NCBI GenBank assembly: GCA_038852315.1
Contig: JAWCKF010000003.1
Span: 1 to 64,000, forward strand
Reading direction: 5' to 3'
Length of the DNA: 64,000 nt
Origin: COMBO-56-21 sp038852315
GTDB taxonomy: Archaea; Thermoplasmatota; Thermoplasmata; UBA10834
Shown: piece after piece, positions 51,209 to 60,507 of the stretch
How positions within the stretch are numbered: position 1 is the stretch's first letter
Layout of the letters: each line of letters opens with the position of its first letter
The notes under the pieces: generated by a model
The model's database searches: none
Seen by the model: only the letters and a program-made list of their open reading frames with translations
Told to the model about the DNA's origin: nothing
Made by a program: the position numbers and the translations under genes

Positions 51209-52597
51209 ATGACAGCGGAGAACGGACGAGACATCGCTCTCCAGAAGAGGTATGCGCTTCAGCTCGCAATGCTGAGTTCTTTCATCACCCCGTTCATGAT
51301 ATCTGCCGTCAACGTCGCCCTGCCCACGATAGCCGAGGAGTTCGGGATGACAGTCGTGGCCCTCAGCTGGGTCGCTACGGCGTATCTGCTGTCTGCCGCG
51401 GCCTTCCTCGTGCCCTTCGGGAGGATAGCCGACATAAGGGGCAGGAAGAGGATCTTCCTCGCTGGCATGTGGGTCTTTCTCATAGCGACCGCACTATGCT
51501 GTGTCGCTCCCAGCTCGGCCACACTCATAGCGTTCAGGTACCTGCAAGGAGTCGGAGGAGCGATGGTGTTCGGGACCTCTATCGCCATACTCACCTCTGT
51601 CTACCCGGCCAGCGAGAGAGGAAAGGCGCTCGGCCTCAGCGTCTCTCTGACCTATGTCGGCCTCTCGCTCGGCCCGTCCCTCGGGGGGTTGATGACTGGT
51701 TCACTCGGCTGGAGGAGCATCTTCGCCGCGACCATCCCTCTGATGCTGGCCCTGATTTGGCTGGCATCAGTCCGCCTGAGGGGTGAGTGGTGCTCTGGGT
51801 GCGGTGAGAGGTTCGATCCACAGGGAGCCATAATGTACGTCCTCTCGCTGACGGGCGTGATAGTCGGGTTCTCACTGCTTCCGAGGCCAGCAGGCCTTGC
51901 GAGCACGGTGGCAGGCGGCCTGCTGTTGATGGCGTTCGTCCTGTGGGAACTGAAGCATCCGAGCCCAGTGCTGGACATGGCGCTGTTTGCAAGGAACAGG
52001 CCCTTCGCCCTCTCGAACCTGGCGGCACTGATCAACTACAGCGCGACTTTCGCGGTCGCATTCATGGTAAGCCTGTACCTGCAATACGTCCGGGGCTATA
52101 CCCCTGAGGCTACCGGGTTCGTCCTTGTCTCGCAGACAGTGGTTATGGCAGCCTTCTCGCCCCTTGCTGGCAGACTCTCCGACCTCGTTGAGCCCAGGGT
52201 GATAGCCTCGACCGGGATGCTCATAACAGCGATAGGCCTGGCGATGATCGCGCTGTTCGGGACCACCTCATCCGTATGGACGATCGTGGCCGTGCTCAGC
52301 TTCCTTGGCTTCGGATTCGCCCTGTTCTCGTCGCCCAACACGAACGCCATAATGAGCGCGGTGGACAGACGGCAGTACGGCGTCGCGTCCGCATCCGTGG
52401 GGACGATGCGCATGGTGGGGCAGGTCCTTAGCCTGGGCATCGCAACCGTTTTCCTGGCCGTTTATGTGGGTTCGGTCAAGATGACCCCGGAGCTAGCCCC
52501 CGAGTTCATGGAGGCTTTCCGTCCCGCATTCCTGACTTTCTCCGCGCTGTGTTTGTTAGGCGTGCTAGCGTCAATGGCGAGAGGCAGAGTCAGATAG
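51209..52597 (+). CDS. MFS drug-type exporter, 14 helices
   Basis: A 462-residue DHA2-type (EmrB/QacA-like) transporter. Helix 1 includes MISAVNVALPTIAEEFGMTV, the family motif. LSWVATAYLLSAAAFLVPFG and GRIADIRGRKRIFL (motif A) follow, then FRYLQGVGGAMVFGTSIAIL and GLSLGPSLGGLMTGSLGWR (motif C). The frame is open from 51104, overlapping the previous stop, but a TATA-like caatatgg at 51173-51180 lies about 30 bases before ATG 51209, so that start is preferred. Substrate unknown. Confidence 0.85.
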   Translation: MTAENGRDIALQKRYALQLAMLSSFITPFMISAVNVALPTIAEEFGMTVVALSWVATAYLLSAAAFLVPFGRIADIRGRKRIFLAGMWVFLIATALCCVAPSSATLIAFRYLQGVGGAMVFGTSIAILTSVYPASERGKALGLSVSLTYVGLSLGPSLGGLMTGSLGWRSIFAATIPLMLALIWLASVRLRGEWCSGCGERFDPQGAIMYVLSLTGVIVGFSLLPRPAGLASTVAGGLLLMAFVLWELKHPSPVLDMALFARNRPFALSNLAALINYSATFAVAFMVSLYLQYVRGYTPEATGFVLVSQTVVMAAFSPLAGRLSDLVEPRVIASTGMLITAIGLAMIALFGTTSSVWTIVAVLSFLGFGFALFSSPNTNAIMSAVDRRQYGVASASVGTMRMVGQVLSLGIATVFLAVYVGSVKMTPELAPEFMEAFRPAFLTFSALCLLGVLASMARGRVR

Positions 52598-52826
52598 CTG
52601 GCTTTCCGTGTCGGCGGGGCGCTGCAAGCCTGAACTCTGGACTGGCCCGCAGATGCTACGGCACCACAATCGAACGGGGCCTGCAATGCAGATAGCTGCG
52701 GCAGTGAACCGACTATTCGGCATGATTGCGCCTCGAATCCCTCAGAAAGTAACATGTCCGCAAAACGCCATTACAGAAGATGCCGCCATTCAATCCGGGT
52801 GGCGAATGTGCGCGAGGCGTGTAAGA

Positions 52827-53474
52827 GTGGGTTCGGATGCTATCAACCCTGAGATAATAAAGCGGAAGATGTGGATGGATTATCAGTACGCCAGCACCAA
52901 CCCCGCAAACGAATACCTAGAATGCATCAACGAGCTCCTCAGCAGGCTGACCGACCCTGCGCAGGAGCTGGGAGAGTTCCTCCAGCACGTCGCAGATTCG
53001 ATCTCGAACAAGCTCTATGTGAGAGAGGTGACAATCGGCATCAAGAGCCCTGAGGACGGGCTATACCGGTATGTCGCCCAGGCAGGACTCAGAGAGCAGG
53101 TCTGGGAGGAACACAAGAAGCTGGCATATGTCTACGAGCAGTTCGTCGACACTTCGCAGTACAAGTACAAGCAAATCAGCAAGTACACCAAGCTGTACCT
53201 GATTGAGGACAACCCCTACGCCGCGGGCGAGGAGGGCACCTACGACAAGGCACTGAGGCAGCAGTCTGTTAGGAAAGCGCTGGATGACTCCCTCGAAGGT
53301 GACTATCTTGACATAAGCGTGCTCGGGAAGAACGACGAGTTGCTGGGCTGGATAGAGATCTCTGGCCTGAAGACTGGCAAGCTCCCCGATACGCACACAA
53401 TAAAGTGCCTCGAGATGATCGCGTCCATAATCGGCGTAGCCCTGACTCATGCACGCAGGAGGCGTGCTGACTGA
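52827..53474 (+). CDS. GAF-like family protein, paralogue 1
   Basis: A 215-residue protein, first of three paralogues in this cluster. A short N-terminal helix region (INPEIIKRKMWMDY, then ANEYLECINELLSRL) precedes a beta/alpha domain with VREVTIGIKSPEDGLYRYVA, then YLIEDNPYAAGEEGTY, EGDYLDISVLGKNDELLGWI and IKCLEMIASIIGVAL. The pattern resembles a GAF sensor domain. GTG 52827 is chosen because the paralogue alignment needs the INPEIIKRK segment and the residues before it are unlike the others; the frame is open to 52608. The sensed ligand is unknown. Confidence 0.6.
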   Translation: MGSDAINPEIIKRKMWMDYQYASTNPANEYLECINELLSRLTDPAQELGEFLQHVADSISNKLYVREVTIGIKSPEDGLYRYVAQAGLREQVWEEHKKLAYVYEQFVDTSQYKYKQISKYTKLYLIEDNPYAAGEEGTYDKALRQQSVRKALDDSLEGDYLDISVLGKNDELLGWIEISGLKTGKLPDTHTIKCLEMIASIIGVALTHARRRRAD

Positions 53475-53571
53475 CCGTGCGACCCTTGTGCGGCCCAGCG
53501 AGGACTTCGACGGACGACAAACGATTAATCCGTGTTCGATGATAGCAGCACTGCCCATAAGAGATGAATAC

Positions 53572-54216
53572 ATGGTCACAACCGTGGACAAAGAGAGTGT
53601 TAAGCGGAAATTGAAGTTCGACTACCTCAGGGTGAAGAACCAACCGGACTCGAAGGCCATCGACGGCATGGCTGAGCTGCTCTCGTGCATGTTCACGCCA
53701 CACACGCCTACCCAGGAGATCATCCAAAAGGCGGCCAACATCATCCATCACCAGTACCGACTTCGGTGGGTGATGATCGGCCTTAGGGACCCTTTGGACG
53801 GCATGTACAAGTACCAGGTCCACTCCGGGATGCGGCCTGACGCCTGGGAGAATCAGAGGGCCAAGATCTATACGGCGGAGGATTTCAATCTTGTAGTCCC
53901 TGGCAAGTACGCAGCCTCTGAGATAAGCCGGCTCAGCAGGGTGTACCTGGAGGAGGACAACCCGCTTGGGCAGGAGGCTCTGGGGACGGTGAACAGGCCT
54001 GTGCTCCTGGGGTCGAGGAGGAAGTCCGAAAGCGACGCCCTCGAGGCCGACTTCATAGACACCCTGATAATCGGGCCCGGGAACGACTTCCTCGGCTGGA
54101 TAGAGTACAGCGGGACGGTCACTGGCACCTATCCGGACCCGATGACGATACGGCACATCGAGTTGTACTCAGCCATCCTGGCGGTGGCGCTGTGGCCGAG
54201 GATAGGCCGGGCATAG
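53572..54216 (+). CDS. GAF-like family protein, paralogue 2
   Basis: A 214-residue protein aligned end to end with paralogue 1: VDKESVKRKLKFDYLRVKN, HQYRLRWVMIGLRDPLDGMY, YLEEDNPLGQEALGTVNRP, EADFIDTLIIGPGNDFLGWI and IRHIELYSAILAVAL. It adds an HxxYRLRW segment also seen in paralogue 3. ATG 53572 is chosen since earlier residues overlap the end of paralogue 1 and do not align. It lies 97 bases after paralogue 1. No catalytic residues are recognised. Confidence 0.65.
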   Translation: MVTTVDKESVKRKLKFDYLRVKNQPDSKAIDGMAELLSCMFTPHTPTQEIIQKAANIIHHQYRLRWVMIGLRDPLDGMYKYQVHSGMRPDAWENQRAKIYTAEDFNLVVPGKYAASEISRLSRVYLEEDNPLGQEALGTVNRPVLLGSRRKSESDALEADFIDTLIIGPGNDFLGWIEYSGTVTGTYPDPMTIRHIELYSAILAVALWPRIGRA

Positions 54217-54251
54217 GGAGGAGACAGCCGGCACACCTGAACCGGGCCTGA

Positions 54252-54294
54252 GATATCATCCGATATGATATCATATCATGGAAAGCATGGAAAG
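54252..54294 (+). promoter_or_regulatory. Palindromic operator/promoter before the toroid gene
   Basis: A perfect 16-bp palindrome GATATGATATCATATC occupies 54262-54277. A half-site GATATCAT at 54252-54259 pairs with ATGATATC at 54265-54272 as a second, overlapping inverted repeat. A tandem 9-bp repeat CATGGAAAG twice follows at 54277-54294. The A/T-rich centre could also be the TATA element of the gene at 54309. This is the layout of a dimeric-repressor operator. Confidence 0.5.
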
Positions 54295-54308
54295 CCAAAT
54301 GCACCACT

Positions 54309-55451
54309 GTGCCATTCACCCGGTCGCGTATGTTGGCAGAAGAAGTTGAGAGGATCGTGGAGGAGTCCGCAAGGAAGCTCTTCCAGATCGCCCCTCCGCC
54401 TGTCAGGTACTACATACTGACTGACCTCTGGGCCAGAAAGAGCGACGATCCCTTCGTGCTGAAGACCCTAGAGGAGATCGAAACATATCCTCCGAGAGTG
54501 AGGCTCATTGAGAGTCTGAGGCCAGACGGGACATGGCCAATCCCGAAAAATCTAAGGGTCGCTGAGGAGGTCGGCCCAGGTCCGCCCTACGGCTGGACAT
54601 ACATAACCATGCTTCGCAATCTGAGCGACCTGTTGGACATGAGGGCGGACATCTCGAGGGGATACATCAGCACCTCACTGGAGCTCATTCTGAGCTGGCA
54701 GAGCGAGGACGGCTACATACCCGGGCCGATGAACGTGCCTTTCGGCCTGCCAAACTATAACGGACTCGCTCTCCGAGCGCTCCTCGGGTTCGGGCTCGGA
54801 CGGGATCCGCGTGTGCGGAAGATCGTCGATTGGCTGTTTCGCTGTCAGAGACCTGACGGTGGATGGCTAATCCCTTATCTTGAGGACATGAGGTACCTCC
54901 CCCAGTTCGCGCAGATGCGCAAGGACGCATTCCTCGAGCTCGTCAAGAGGGGGGAGGTGCCTCTTTACGACCCCGGGGACTACAAGGATGTGCCCAGCTG
55001 CATCTGGACCACGATGATGGTCGTCAGGGGTCTCTGCCATAGCTTCGAGCTCGCACCGCGGAAGGAGGTACGAAGAGGGGCGGAGTTCTTCTTAGACAGG
55101 TTCTTCAAGGGCAACCGTCACCCAGCCCTATACAAGTCGGAATCGCACTGGACCAAGTTGAATTACCCTTGCTACGTCGGAAACGGCCTCTGCGCCCTGG
55201 ACCTACTGACTTGGCTTGGGTTCGGTGCAGACGACCCGCGACTCGAACGGCCCATCAAGTGGCTGTTGAGCGCGCGCGGTCCGGATGGGCTCTGGCACGC
55301 CACTGGTCGACCTCATCCAAGCAGGGACGCGTGGATCTCTGAGGTGGCGCTCAGCGTGTTGCGGAGATACGCTCAGTCCATGGCCGGAAAACCGTTCGGC
55401 TACAGGGCGGAGATGCTCAAGGAGAGTATGGCGAGACCTGCCTCTGTTTGA
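54309..55451 (+). CDS. QW-repeat alpha/alpha-toroid protein (terpene-cyclase-like)
   Basis: A 380-residue helical protein of the squalene cyclase/prenyltransferase superfamily. Four QW-type turns are visible: LRPDGTWPIP near residue 75, WQSEDGYIPG near 133, CQRPDGGWLIP near 178 and ARGPDGLWHATG near 325. The DxDD acid of class II cyclases and the prenyltransferase zinc ligands are not apparent, so it may be a binding protein or unusual enzyme. GTG 54309 and ATG 54330 are both possible starts; neither has a clear ribosome-binding site. It stands between GAF-like paralogues 2 and 3 with its own palindromic promoter. Confidence 0.65.
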   Translation: MPFTRSRMLAEEVERIVEESARKLFQIAPPPVRYYILTDLWARKSDDPFVLKTLEEIETYPPRVRLIESLRPDGTWPIPKNLRVAEEVGPGPPYGWTYITMLRNLSDLLDMRADISRGYISTSLELILSWQSEDGYIPGPMNVPFGLPNYNGLALRALLGFGLGRDPRVRKIVDWLFRCQRPDGGWLIPYLEDMRYLPQFAQMRKDAFLELVKRGEVPLYDPGDYKDVPSCIWTTMMVVRGLCHSFELAPRKEVRRGAEFFLDRFFKGNRHPALYKSESHWTKLNYPCYVGNGLCALDLLTWLGFGADDPRLERPIKWLLSARGPDGLWHATGRPHPSRDAWISEVALSVLRRYAQSMAGKPFGYRAEMLKESMARPASV

Positions 55452-55511
55452 ACATGAGCCGTCAGAAAGGCTCATTTGGGGGCTAGAGGATTGGAGGCCG
55501 GGAATAGACCG

Positions 55512-56291
55512 ATGAAATGCCCCACGTGTGGGTTCGAGAACCCTAAGTCGTACGGCCCGTGCCAGAGATGCGGCAGGTTCCTGGGTGCTTTCACCATGCA
55601 GAAGCCGGCGGACCAAGCCGCCAGGGCCGTTGGAAGGGACATCAGCTACGCAGCCAGGGCGAGAGAGGAGTACTCGCACGAGGAAATCGCCAAGCGGATG
55701 AGGATTCAGTACGTTCACGGAGCGCACGATCCAGCGCTGCGCAACCTCGATGGGCTCCTCAAGCTTGCAGCGAGCTGCAGGAAGAAGGAAGTCAACATCA
55801 GGGCGCTCTCAGAGGAGGCGGCGAGGTTCATACACGACCAGTTCCGCCTCAGGTGGGTCGCAATCGGGTCGAAGAGCCCAAGGGACGGGCTTTTCAGGTA
55901 CGATGCACTCGTTGGCTTCCGAGAGGAGGCGGCGAACGCGAGGAGGGGACAGGCCTTCTCTCTGGCCGATTTCACGGAGGACACGAAGTACAAGGGCCGC
56001 CAGATCAGCGACATATCGAAGATGTACTTCGAAGAGGACAAGCCCTACACAGAGGGTGCCGAGGTCACGTTCAACAGGCCCATACTCCTGAAGGGAAAGA
56101 GGAGGGCACCCGACGAGGCGCTTGAAGGCGACTACCTGGATGTGCACATCTACGGTGGCGACGGCGAGCTGATAGGCTGGATCGAGACATCGGGCACGGT
56201 TGCGGGCAAGCTGCCAGACGTCACGACCATAAAAACTCTCGAGCTGATAGCTTCGATGCTCGGGCTGGCGTTCATGAGAGCGAAGCACTAG
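55512..56291 (+). CDS. GAF-like family protein with zinc ribbon, paralogue 3
   Basis: A 259-residue protein. An N-terminal zinc ribbon (KCPTCGFENPKSYGPCQRCG) is followed by a linker and the shared family domain: SHEEIAKRMRIQYVHGAHDP, HDQFRLRWVAIGSKSPRDGL, YFEEDKPYTEGAEVTFNRPI, EGDYLDVHIYGGDGELIGWI and IKTLELIASMLGLAF. ATG 55512 starts right at the ribbon. It lies 60 bases after the toroid gene. The ribbon suggests binding of nucleic acid or protein, absent in paralogues 1 and 2. Confidence 0.7.
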   Translation: MKCPTCGFENPKSYGPCQRCGRFLGAFTMQKPADQAARAVGRDISYAARAREEYSHEEIAKRMRIQYVHGAHDPALRNLDGLLKLAASCRKKEVNIRALSEEAARFIHDQFRLRWVAIGSKSPRDGLFRYDALVGFREEAANARRGQAFSLADFTEDTKYKGRQISDISKMYFEEDKPYTEGAEVTFNRPILLKGKRRAPDEALEGDYLDVHIYGGDGELIGWIETSGTVAGKLPDVTTIKTLELIASMLGLAFMRAKH

Positions 56292-56366
56292 CACGGGTGG
56301 ATGGGAAATGGTTTTGTCGTCGACGGGGCGGGTGCCTCACGCTCCGTCGGCCGACTTGCCCGCGCC

Positions 56367-58559
56367 TCAGAGCGCGACCAGGAGTGACTCCATCAGGGAG
56401 TTTGCCTTTTCCAGTCCCTTCCACATGTCCTCGAAGCCCAATTCAAGATTGTAGAAGGCCACATTCACGAGTATGTCCCTCAGGTCCGAGACGATAGGCT
56501 CCACGTCGGCGGGCATGACGTCCTCGTCATAGGCGAGGGCGTTCAGGGCATCGTACTGCTCCCATATCTCGGGGACGGCTCGGAGGTGCGTCTGGAGACC
56601 CCACGACTTCACATCTTCGCCACAGAGCTTCGCGTACTGGTCCAGGTAGTTCGGCTTGCACATGTAGTCGTAGTACCAGATTATGCCAACCCAGTTCAGC
56701 TCCCAGATAGCATCCGTGATGGTGTCGTCCGACAGACGTGGGTCTGTCAACATGTCGATGGCGGCGTCCATGTGGACCACGTCGTTGGCCGGCTGCTGGT
56801 AGGGATACCAGTCCTGCTCCCAAACTCCCATCGCTATGAGGCTAGTAGCAAGCCAGTACTCGATCTGCATCAGCTTCTCGTTGATCTCATGCGCCTTCGC
56901 AGGATCCGCCCTCTTCAGAGCTAGTTTCAGGGCCTCTGCGTTCGCAAGGAACCTCTCCGCTGCGTCGAGGGCCCTTCCCATGTTCTTCTCTGGGTCGAGG
57001 CCGTACTGCTCGTATATCGGACGTAGCACTGACACGCCGAACTCGTCATCGTCCATCAGCCTGTCCATAAGCCTTGCTGCGGAGGTTTCGAAGTTGTAGG
57101 GGATTATGGGCTGGGAGATAAGCCTGGCGGCCATGTCGGCAAAGACTTCGAACAGCATCCGCAGATAGTCGAAATCGATCAGTGCAATCGTGTCGAACTG
57201 GTTGTGGTAGTAAAGGCTGTCCCACTCCTCATCTACTGTTTCCAGCTCGATGCCCGGTATACCCGCTGCCGAGTACGTCCAGTGGTCGGCCCACGTGTGA
57301 GGCACAGGCGTGACCTTGAACCCGTACGGCAGGCGGGCTTTGTTCTGGCCCAGCACCTTGTGTACGAAGCTGACGAGTTCAGGAGCCATGTTTATCGCGA
57401 GCGGAGTGCCCGGAGCTCCCATCAGCTCGAAGTTCATGTATGCGACCGACCTGCCGACCCACTCAGGATGCAGCTTCGTGATTTCGAAATTCGCACCCCA
57501 GCACCAGTCATAGTAAGTCCCGAGAACACCGTACTCCTCGGCTTCGTGCGTCACCACGATTATCGTCCTCTCGGGCTTCGAGTTGAGCTGGTCGAAGGTA
57601 AGCTTCAGCGCCTTTGCGAGGACCAGAGTGGCTGCGACACCAGAGTTGTCATCCATACCTCCGAAGAACCAAGCATCTGTATGATCGCCCAGTATCAAGA
57701 ACTCGTCCTGCGGCTTGCCGTAGTTCTTGCCCGGGATGACGCCCATGACGTTGTATCCGAACCCTCCAGCATCCCAATCATCGAGGTTCATCGGCGTCTG
57801 TATGATATCGCTCCAAACCGTGACCTCGAGGGTTCTGCCACCGCTCTTCGCCTCGGCCAGCATATCCTTTAGCAGTAGCCCGTCCTGTCCGCTGATGCTC
57901 AACATGGGCGGCCACTCGAGCCTGTAGAGACCGTCATGGCATTCTATTGCACCAGGCGTGTTGCCGTAGTCGGAGTCGTAGGTGGTGACGATTATCGCTG
58001 AGGCGCCATGGTAGTAAGCTTCGGCGGCCATCGAATCGACCCAGTAATCGTTGCCTATCCAGTTCGCCAGCACTATCTTGCCCTTGACATCGACACCCTC
58101 GTAGCCGCTGTGGAACCCGTTGCCCACGTCCACGAGTTCGGCTGTTACCTCGCCGTTGGTCGGGGTAGATCCGCCGTATGAGGCGGCCTGGAGCTGCAGG
58201 TCTCCCACCTTGACCCAAGCCCCTCTGAACTCCCACGCGTCCACCGGTATCAGCTCCAGCTTTGGATCGCTCAAGCCGATTTCCTTCATCACGTCCAGGA
58301 CGTACATCGAAGCCTGATGAGAACTCTCACTACCAGCTCCTCGGAACCCCATGTTGCTACCATCAAGCCACTTGGCGCTTCCAATCTCTTGGAGGTCCTC
58401 GATGATCTTCCGCGCGAGGTTCATGTCAAGGTTCGCCATTACCATCGCCGCGAGATCGCCCTTTTTCTTTGCAGCCATCGAGTTCACTGGCGCGGCCAGT
58501 GCGAACGACATTACGAGCAAGACCGCGAGGACTACAACTCCGACAAATCTTCCTTTCAC
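56367..58559 (-). CDS. Exported M28-family aminopeptidase-like protein with PA domain
   Basis: A 730-residue secreted peptidase. A signal segment (VGVVVLAVLLVMSFALAAPV) is followed by an M28 domain split by a protease-associated insert (KGKIVLANWIGNDYWVDSMA, YHGASAIIVTTYDSDYGNTP). Zinc-site motifs are LGDHTDAWFFGG (His/Asp), MDDNSGVAA (bridging Asp), THEAEEYGVLG (Glu pair), MNFELMG and YYHNQFDT (His). The C-terminal 200 residues are helical and may form a dimer domain as in glutamate carboxypeptidase II relatives. GTG 58559 has GGGGGGAGAG about five bases upstream; the frame is open to 58748 but upstream residues are not a signal peptide. Confidence 0.85.
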   Translation of the reverse strand: MKGRFVGVVVLAVLLVMSFALAAPVNSMAAKKKGDLAAMVMANLDMNLARKIIEDLQEIGSAKWLDGSNMGFRGAGSESSHQASMYVLDVMKEIGLSDPKLELIPVDAWEFRGAWVKVGDLQLQAASYGGSTPTNGEVTAELVDVGNGFHSGYEGVDVKGKIVLANWIGNDYWVDSMAAEAYYHGASAIIVTTYDSDYGNTPGAIECHDGLYRLEWPPMLSISGQDGLLLKDMLAEAKSGGRTLEVTVWSDIIQTPMNLDDWDAGGFGYNVMGVIPGKNYGKPQDEFLILGDHTDAWFFGGMDDNSGVAATLVLAKALKLTFDQLNSKPERTIIVVTHEAEEYGVLGTYYDWCWGANFEITKLHPEWVGRSVAYMNFELMGAPGTPLAINMAPELVSFVHKVLGQNKARLPYGFKVTPVPHTWADHWTYSAAGIPGIELETVDEEWDSLYYHNQFDTIALIDFDYLRMLFEVFADMAARLISQPIIPYNFETSAARLMDRLMDDDEFGVSVLRPIYEQYGLDPEKNMGRALDAAERFLANAEALKLALKRADPAKAHEINEKLMQIEYWLATSLIAMGVWEQDWYPYQQPANDVVHMDAAIDMLTDPRLSDDTITDAIWELNWVGIIWYYDYMCKPNYLDQYAKLCGEDVKSWGLQTHLRAVPEIWEQYDALNALAYDEDVMPADVEPIVSDLRDILVNVAFYNLELGFEDMWKGLEKANSLMESLLVAL

Positions 58560-58803
58560 CGTAACTCTCCCCCCAAGCGTGCAGCGCGGGACTTCAATAC
58601 TCCCGCATCTCGCGAAGAGAAATCGATGTCCGTATTCAAAGTCTTTGCTCCCGGCTGACAGCCTGCTCAGGCAGCCGGATGCCGCGCCAATCAATCCGAC
58701 AAGGGACCTCGCTTTGGCCGAAGTAGGTTGACCACGGCCACGCGCCATCGCTGGGATTAATACGATAGGTCACCAATGTCCGCACTGGAAGGCGAGCAGT
58801 GGC

Positions 58804-59715
58804 TTGGAAATAGTAAAGGCTAGCGCACTCACCAAGAGGTATGACGGATTCACCGCTGTCGACGAAATCAACTTCTCCGTCAACGAAGGAGAGGTGTTCG
58901 GCTTCTTGGGTCCCAACGGCGCGGGAAAGACCACAACTATGAGGATGATACAGTGTGTCTCTCCGAAGACCTCGGGTTTCCTGACGGTCGCTGGCATGGA
59001 GGTCTCAGAGAAGCCCCGAGAGATCAAGAGCCTGCTCGGCGTGGCCCCGCAGGAGGCGAACCTCGATCCAGACTTCACTGTCTACGAAAACATGATGGCA
59101 TATTCGCGCTATTTCGCGATACCTAAGAACTTAGCTCATCAGAGGACGATGAGGCTGCTCGAGTTCTTCCAGCTGGAGGGGAAGAGGGACACGCAGATAG
59201 ACGAGCTCTCTGGAGGCATGAAGCGGAGGCTGCTTCTGGCCCGCTCCATGCTGAACGACCCGCGGATACTGATACTCGACGAGCCCACGGTGGGCCTGGA
59301 CCCGCAGGCAAGGCATCTGATATGGGATCAGCTCATGAGGCTGAGGGGGCAGGGAAAGACCATTCTGCTGACCACCCATTACATGGAGGAAGCCGCGAGA
59401 TTGTGCGACAGGCTCGTGATCATGGACAACGGGAAGATACTTGCTGAGGGCGCACCCAGAGAACTCGTGAGGCGTTACGTGAAGAGCAGTGTCATAGAAT
59501 CCAAGGACCGGCCCGACGTGAGGGCATGCCTAGCCACGCTCAAGGAGGAGCTTCAGCTTGAGCAGGCGGGCGAGGAGCTCCACATCTTCACTGACCGCCC
59601 AAAAGAGACTTTGGCCGTCCTGATGCAAGAGTGCGCTATCGAATCCGCAACCGTTCGCGACGCCACGCTCGAGGACGTCTTTCTGAAACTCACGGGTAGG
59701 AGGCTGAGAGAGTGA
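58804..59715 (+). CDS. ABC transporter ATP-binding protein (ABC-2 exporter)
   Basis: A 303-residue ATPase with Walker A GPNGAGKTTT near residue 38, Q-loop APQEANLD, signature LSGGMKRRLL near 137, Walker B ILILDEPTVGLDP and H-loop TTHYMEEA. The C-terminal extension is that of DrrA/NodI-type exporters. TTG 58804 starts the family N-terminus (MEIVKASALTKRYDG). A TATA-like attaatacg lies near 58756-58764. It overlaps its permease gene by four bases. Confidence 0.9.
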   Translation: MEIVKASALTKRYDGFTAVDEINFSVNEGEVFGFLGPNGAGKTTTMRMIQCVSPKTSGFLTVAGMEVSEKPREIKSLLGVAPQEANLDPDFTVYENMMAYSRYFAIPKNLAHQRTMRLLEFFQLEGKRDTQIDELSGGMKRRLLLARSMLNDPRILILDEPTVGLDPQARHLIWDQLMRLRGQGKTILLTTHYMEEAARLCDRLVIMDNGKILAEGAPRELVRRYVKSSVIESKDRPDVRACLATLKEELQLEQAGEELHIFTDRPKETLAVLMQECAIESATVRDATLEDVFLKLTGRRLRE

Positions 59716-60503
59716 GTTTGGCAAGCTATCTTTCGCTCCCGAAGATAAGCAGGAGAGCCTGGCAAGTCTGGCGGAGGGACTGGGATGTCTTCATGAAGAC
59801 CTGGAAGGTGAACTTCCTCCCGCCCGCCGTCGAACCCGTGCTCTACCTTCTCGCACTCGGATTCGGTCTCGGTATGTTCGTCACTGAGATAGAAGGCAGA
59901 CCTTATGCTGAATTCATTGCGCCAGCCCTAATAGCCATCACCATCATGAACTCAAGCTTCTTCGAGTGCACATACGCATCGTTCGTGCGAATGTACTATC
60001 AGAAGACCTTCGACGCGATAGTGGCCACGCCTCTAAACGTGGACGAGGTGATTGCGGGGGAGCTCCTTTGGGGAGCGACCAGGAGCACCATCTCGGCAAC
60101 CATCATGCTCGCGATAGTCTCGCTGTTCGGACTCGCCAGCTATCCCTTGTCGCTGATAATCATACCGTTCTCGTTTCTTGGAGGGCTGATGTTCGCCTCA
60201 ATCGCGATGTGCTTCACCGCAGTAACCCCCAGGATAGACTCGCTGAATTACCCCACCTCACTCTTCATAACTCCAATGTTCCTCGTCAGCGGAACTTTTT
60301 TCCCACTCTCGATGCTTCCGGCCGCCGTCCAGACGTTCGCTTACGCAGCAGTGCCCTTGGTCCACGTGGTGACAGTCACCAGGAATCTCACCTACGGATG
60401 GCTCGAGGGGGACACGGTGCTAAGTCTGCTCTGGATATTGGCTGTTACCGCGCTCTTCTTCCTGCTAAGCGTCAACATGATGAAGAGGCGGCTGATCGTG
60501 TGA
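59712..60503 (+). CDS. ABC-2 type transporter permease
   Basis: A 263-residue permease with six helices, starting at GTG 59712 within the ATPase stop. Typical ABC-2 features are WKVNFLPPAVEPVLYLLALG near the first helix, FDAIVATPLNVDEVIAGELL in the middle and LFITPMFLVSGTFFPLSMLP near helix 5. It pairs with the preceding ATPase to export a drug, lipid or polysaccharide; the NodJ/DrrB-like pattern does not decide which. Confidence 0.9.
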   Translation: MSLASYLSLPKISRRAWQVWRRDWDVFMKTWKVNFLPPAVEPVLYLLALGFGLGMFVTEIEGRPYAEFIAPALIAITIMNSSFFECTYASFVRMYYQKTFDAIVATPLNVDEVIAGELLWGATRSTISATIMLAIVSLFGLASYPLSLIIIPFSFLGGLMFASIAMCFTAVTPRIDSLNYPTSLFITPMFLVSGTFFPLSMLPAAVQTFAYAAVPLVHVVTVTRNLTYGWLEGDTVLSLLWILAVTALFFLLSVNMMKRRLIV

Positions 60504-60507
60504 GTTG

